From: Pseudomonadota bacterium
Lineage (GTDB): Bacteria > Pseudomonadota > Gammaproteobacteria > Xanthomonadales > SZUA-38
Direction: 5' to 3'
DNA: 64,000 bases
NCBI GenBank assembly: GCA_039033415.1
Contig: JBCCCR010000026.1
Coordinates: 1 to 64,000 of the forward strand
A program made the position numbers and the translations under genes. Below the pieces are notes generated by a model, which was not told the DNA's origin, did not search any database, and saw only the letters and a list, made by a program, of their open reading frames with translations. This document shows, in pieces, positions 62,646 through 64,000 of this stretch (position 1 is its first letter; each line of letters starts with the position of its first letter).

Positions 62646-63552
62646 TACAGACCAAAACCCAACTCATCGCTGCGGCTACGTGGCGCTGATCGGCCGACCC
62701 AACGTGGGTAAGTCGACGCTGCTCAACGCATTGCTGGGCCAGAAGCTGAGCATCACCGCTCACAAACCTCAAACAACGCGTCATCAGATCCTGGGCGTTA
62801 GCCATCACGAAGATGGCCAGCTCGTGTTTGTGGATACCCCGGGGCTTCACGCCGCACCCGCCGGCGCGTCGGCCATGAACCGTTACCTCAATCGGGTCGC
62901 CGAAGCGGTCTCTCAGGGCGTAGATGTGGTTGCGTGGCTGCTGGACGCGCGTGGCGTGACCGACGCGGATTTGAAAATCGGTGAAGGGCTACGGCAGCGG
63001 CAGGGCAAGCTTTTCTGCGTGCTGAACAAAACCGATCTGGTCACCGACAAAGCCAAGCTGCTGCCGCTGTCCGCCGAGCTTGCCGAGCGGTTTGATCCTG
63101 ATGAGCTGCTCATGATTTCAGCACAGAAAGGCAAAGGCCTGGAGGAGCTGCGTGCGCGCTTGCTGGCAGCCGTCCCGGAAGGTCCGCCGGTATTTGGTGA
63201 GGACGAGCTAACCGACCGGAGTGAACGGTTCATCGCGACCGAATTTATCCGGGAGCAGGTGACTCGAAGGCTGCACCAAGAGCTGCCCTATGCGTCGACG
63301 GTGGAAGTTGAAGCCTTTCAGCGAGAGGGTCCGGTGCTGCATATCGCCGCCGTGATCTGGGTCGAGCGGGAGGGCCAAAAAGGCATTGTGATCGGGCAGC
63401 GTGGGGCGACGCTCAAGGGTATCGGTACCGCGGCGCGGGCGACGCTTGAAGCGTTCTTTGCCTGCCGGGTGAACCTGAAGCTGTGGGTCAAGGTGAAAAA
63501 GGGCTGGTCCGACGACGAACGCTCGCTGCAGCAGCTGGGCTACGTGGATTGA
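62632..63552 (+). CDS. era: GTPase Era
   Basis: 306 residues from GTG at 62632 (GTG at 62638 also possible). Essential GTPase for 16S rRNA maturation and 30S assembly. G1 GRPNVGKSTLLN, PQTTRHQILGV, G3 VDTPGLH, G4 NKTDLV, G5 ISAQKGKG, then KH domain IVIGQRGATLKGIGTAARATLEAFF. Overlaps rnc by 14 nt and recO by 4 nt. Confidence 0.98.
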   Translation: MRVTDTDQNPTHRCGYVALIGRPNVGKSTLLNALLGQKLSITAHKPQTTRHQILGVSHHEDGQLVFVDTPGLHAAPAGASAMNRYLNRVAEAVSQGVDVVAWLLDARGVTDADLKIGEGLRQRQGKLFCVLNKTDLVTDKAKLLPLSAELAERFDPDELLMISAQKGKGLEELRARLLAAVPEGPPVFGEDELTDRSERFIATEFIREQVTRRLHQELPYASTVEVEAFQREGPVLHIAAVIWVEREGQKGIVIGQRGATLKGIGTAARATLEAFFACRVNLKLWVKVKKGWSDDERSLQQLGYVD

Positions 63553-64000
63553 ATCGGCTTCTGACCCCAGCATTTGTTCTGCACCGCCGCAATTTTGAGG
63601 AAGCGTCGCTGCTGGTCGAGCTGCTGACTCGGGATCGGGGTCGTGTCGGCGCGGTTGCGCGCGGCGCGCGCAAATCCCGGCGCCATCGCGGTGGGCTATT
63701 GCAGCCCTACGTACCGCTTCAGGTGAGCCTGTCGGGTCGAGGGCAGCTGGCGACGCTCGGCCAGCTTGAGGCGGAGGGCCCGCCGATTCTGACGGTCGGC
63801 AGCCGACCTGCGCTAATTGCGCTCTATCTGAATGAACTGCTGCTGCGACTCACCGCGCGCGACGACCCCAACGAAACGCTGTTTCGGTGTTACCTCAAGA
63901 CGCTCGTCGGGCTTGCCACCGGGGCTGCAGCGCCGGTCCTGCGACGTTTCGAGCTGGCGCTGCTGGCGAGTCAGGGCTACGCGGTGGCGTTGACGCACGA
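63549..64000 (+). CDS. recO: DNA repair protein RecO, N-terminal part, cut by window end
   Basis: Starts with TTG at 63549, overlapping the era stop. The 150 visible residues (LTPAFVLHRRNFEEASLLVELLTRDRGRVGAVARGARKSRRHRGGLLQPYVPLQVSLSGRGQLATL...) are the OB-fold of RecO followed by the start of its helical domain (YLNELLLRLTARDDPNETLFRCY). Helps RecR load RecA on gapped DNA. Completes the usual rnc-era-recO order. Confidence 0.92.
   Translation, partial: MNRLLTPAFVLHRRNFEEASLLVELLTRDRGRVGAVARGARKSRRHRGGLLQPYVPLQVSLSGRGQLATLGQLEAEGPPILTVGSRPALIALYLNELLLRLTARDDPNETLFRCYLKTLVGLATGAAAPVLRRFELALLASQGYAVALTH

Overview
The window looks like one contiguous chromosomal stretch of a GC-rich gammaproteobacterium. 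Evidence for this is the rpoE-rseA-rseB block followed by lepA-lepB-DUF4845-rnc-era-recO, the cmoA-cmoB pair, a LexA box of E. coli type, and a leucine-degradation operon. A giant secreted protein ends in ...YADGFEDE, a tail I associate with Xanthomonadales and Wenzhouxiangella-like bacteria; that placement is inference. Non-ATG starts are common (TTG for lepA, recO and probably rlmL, mccB and the ECF sigma gene). No rRNA, tRNA, insertion sequence, integrase or CRISPR array was seen.

Layout. 1-3.8 kb: SOS-controlled dnaE2 (cut by the window edge), an omega-amidase-type hydrolase, and cmoA-cmoB, which makes the wobble-uridine modification cmo5U. 3.8-7.9 kb: a leftward ECF sigma / membrane anti-sigma-like protein / small membrane protein / TPR-CHAT peptidase operon that runs into cmoAB. 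8-16.7 kb: housekeeping and orphan genes (RHH-like regulator, RlmKL, lytic transglycosylase, Sel1 protein, a Ser/Thr kinase fused to an FGE-sulfatase-type domain). 16.7-25.7 kb: the leftward leucine/isovalerate operon (leucine dehydrogenase, isovaleryl-CoA dehydrogenase, thiolase, both methylcrotonyl-CoA carboxylase subunits, methylglutaconyl-CoA hydratase), a flavin reductase and an uncalled 56-residue ORF.

26-48.5 kb is the most distinctive region, a divergent two-operon island. Leftward: TPR-CHAT peptidase, DUF928 protein, OmpA-like protein. Rightward: a 1752-residue filamentous-haemagglutinin-type TpsA exoprotein, a 2459-residue protein with tandem C13 (legumain-like) domains of which the second has lost its catalytic residues, a caspase-family protein with an EF-hand-like loop, the TpsB outer-membrane transporter, a CHASE2 adenylate cyclase, and a FecR-like periplasmic protein. 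Most rightward junctions overlap by 1-8 nt, so the genes are probably co-expressed. The combination suggests a cell-envelope surface-display system with several clan CD cysteine peptidases and cAMP output. Its actual job is not known from sequence.

49-56 kb: a signalling block with a REC-EAL protein whose EAL site is degenerate, facing a leftward operon of class V aminotransferase, LCAT-like lipoprotein, OmpR-type regulator, small Ras-like GTPase, hybrid histidine kinase and Hpt protein. 56-64 kb: the sigma-E operon with a recognisable sigma-E-type promoter, then the lepA-lepB-rnc-era-recO run, with recO cut by the window end.
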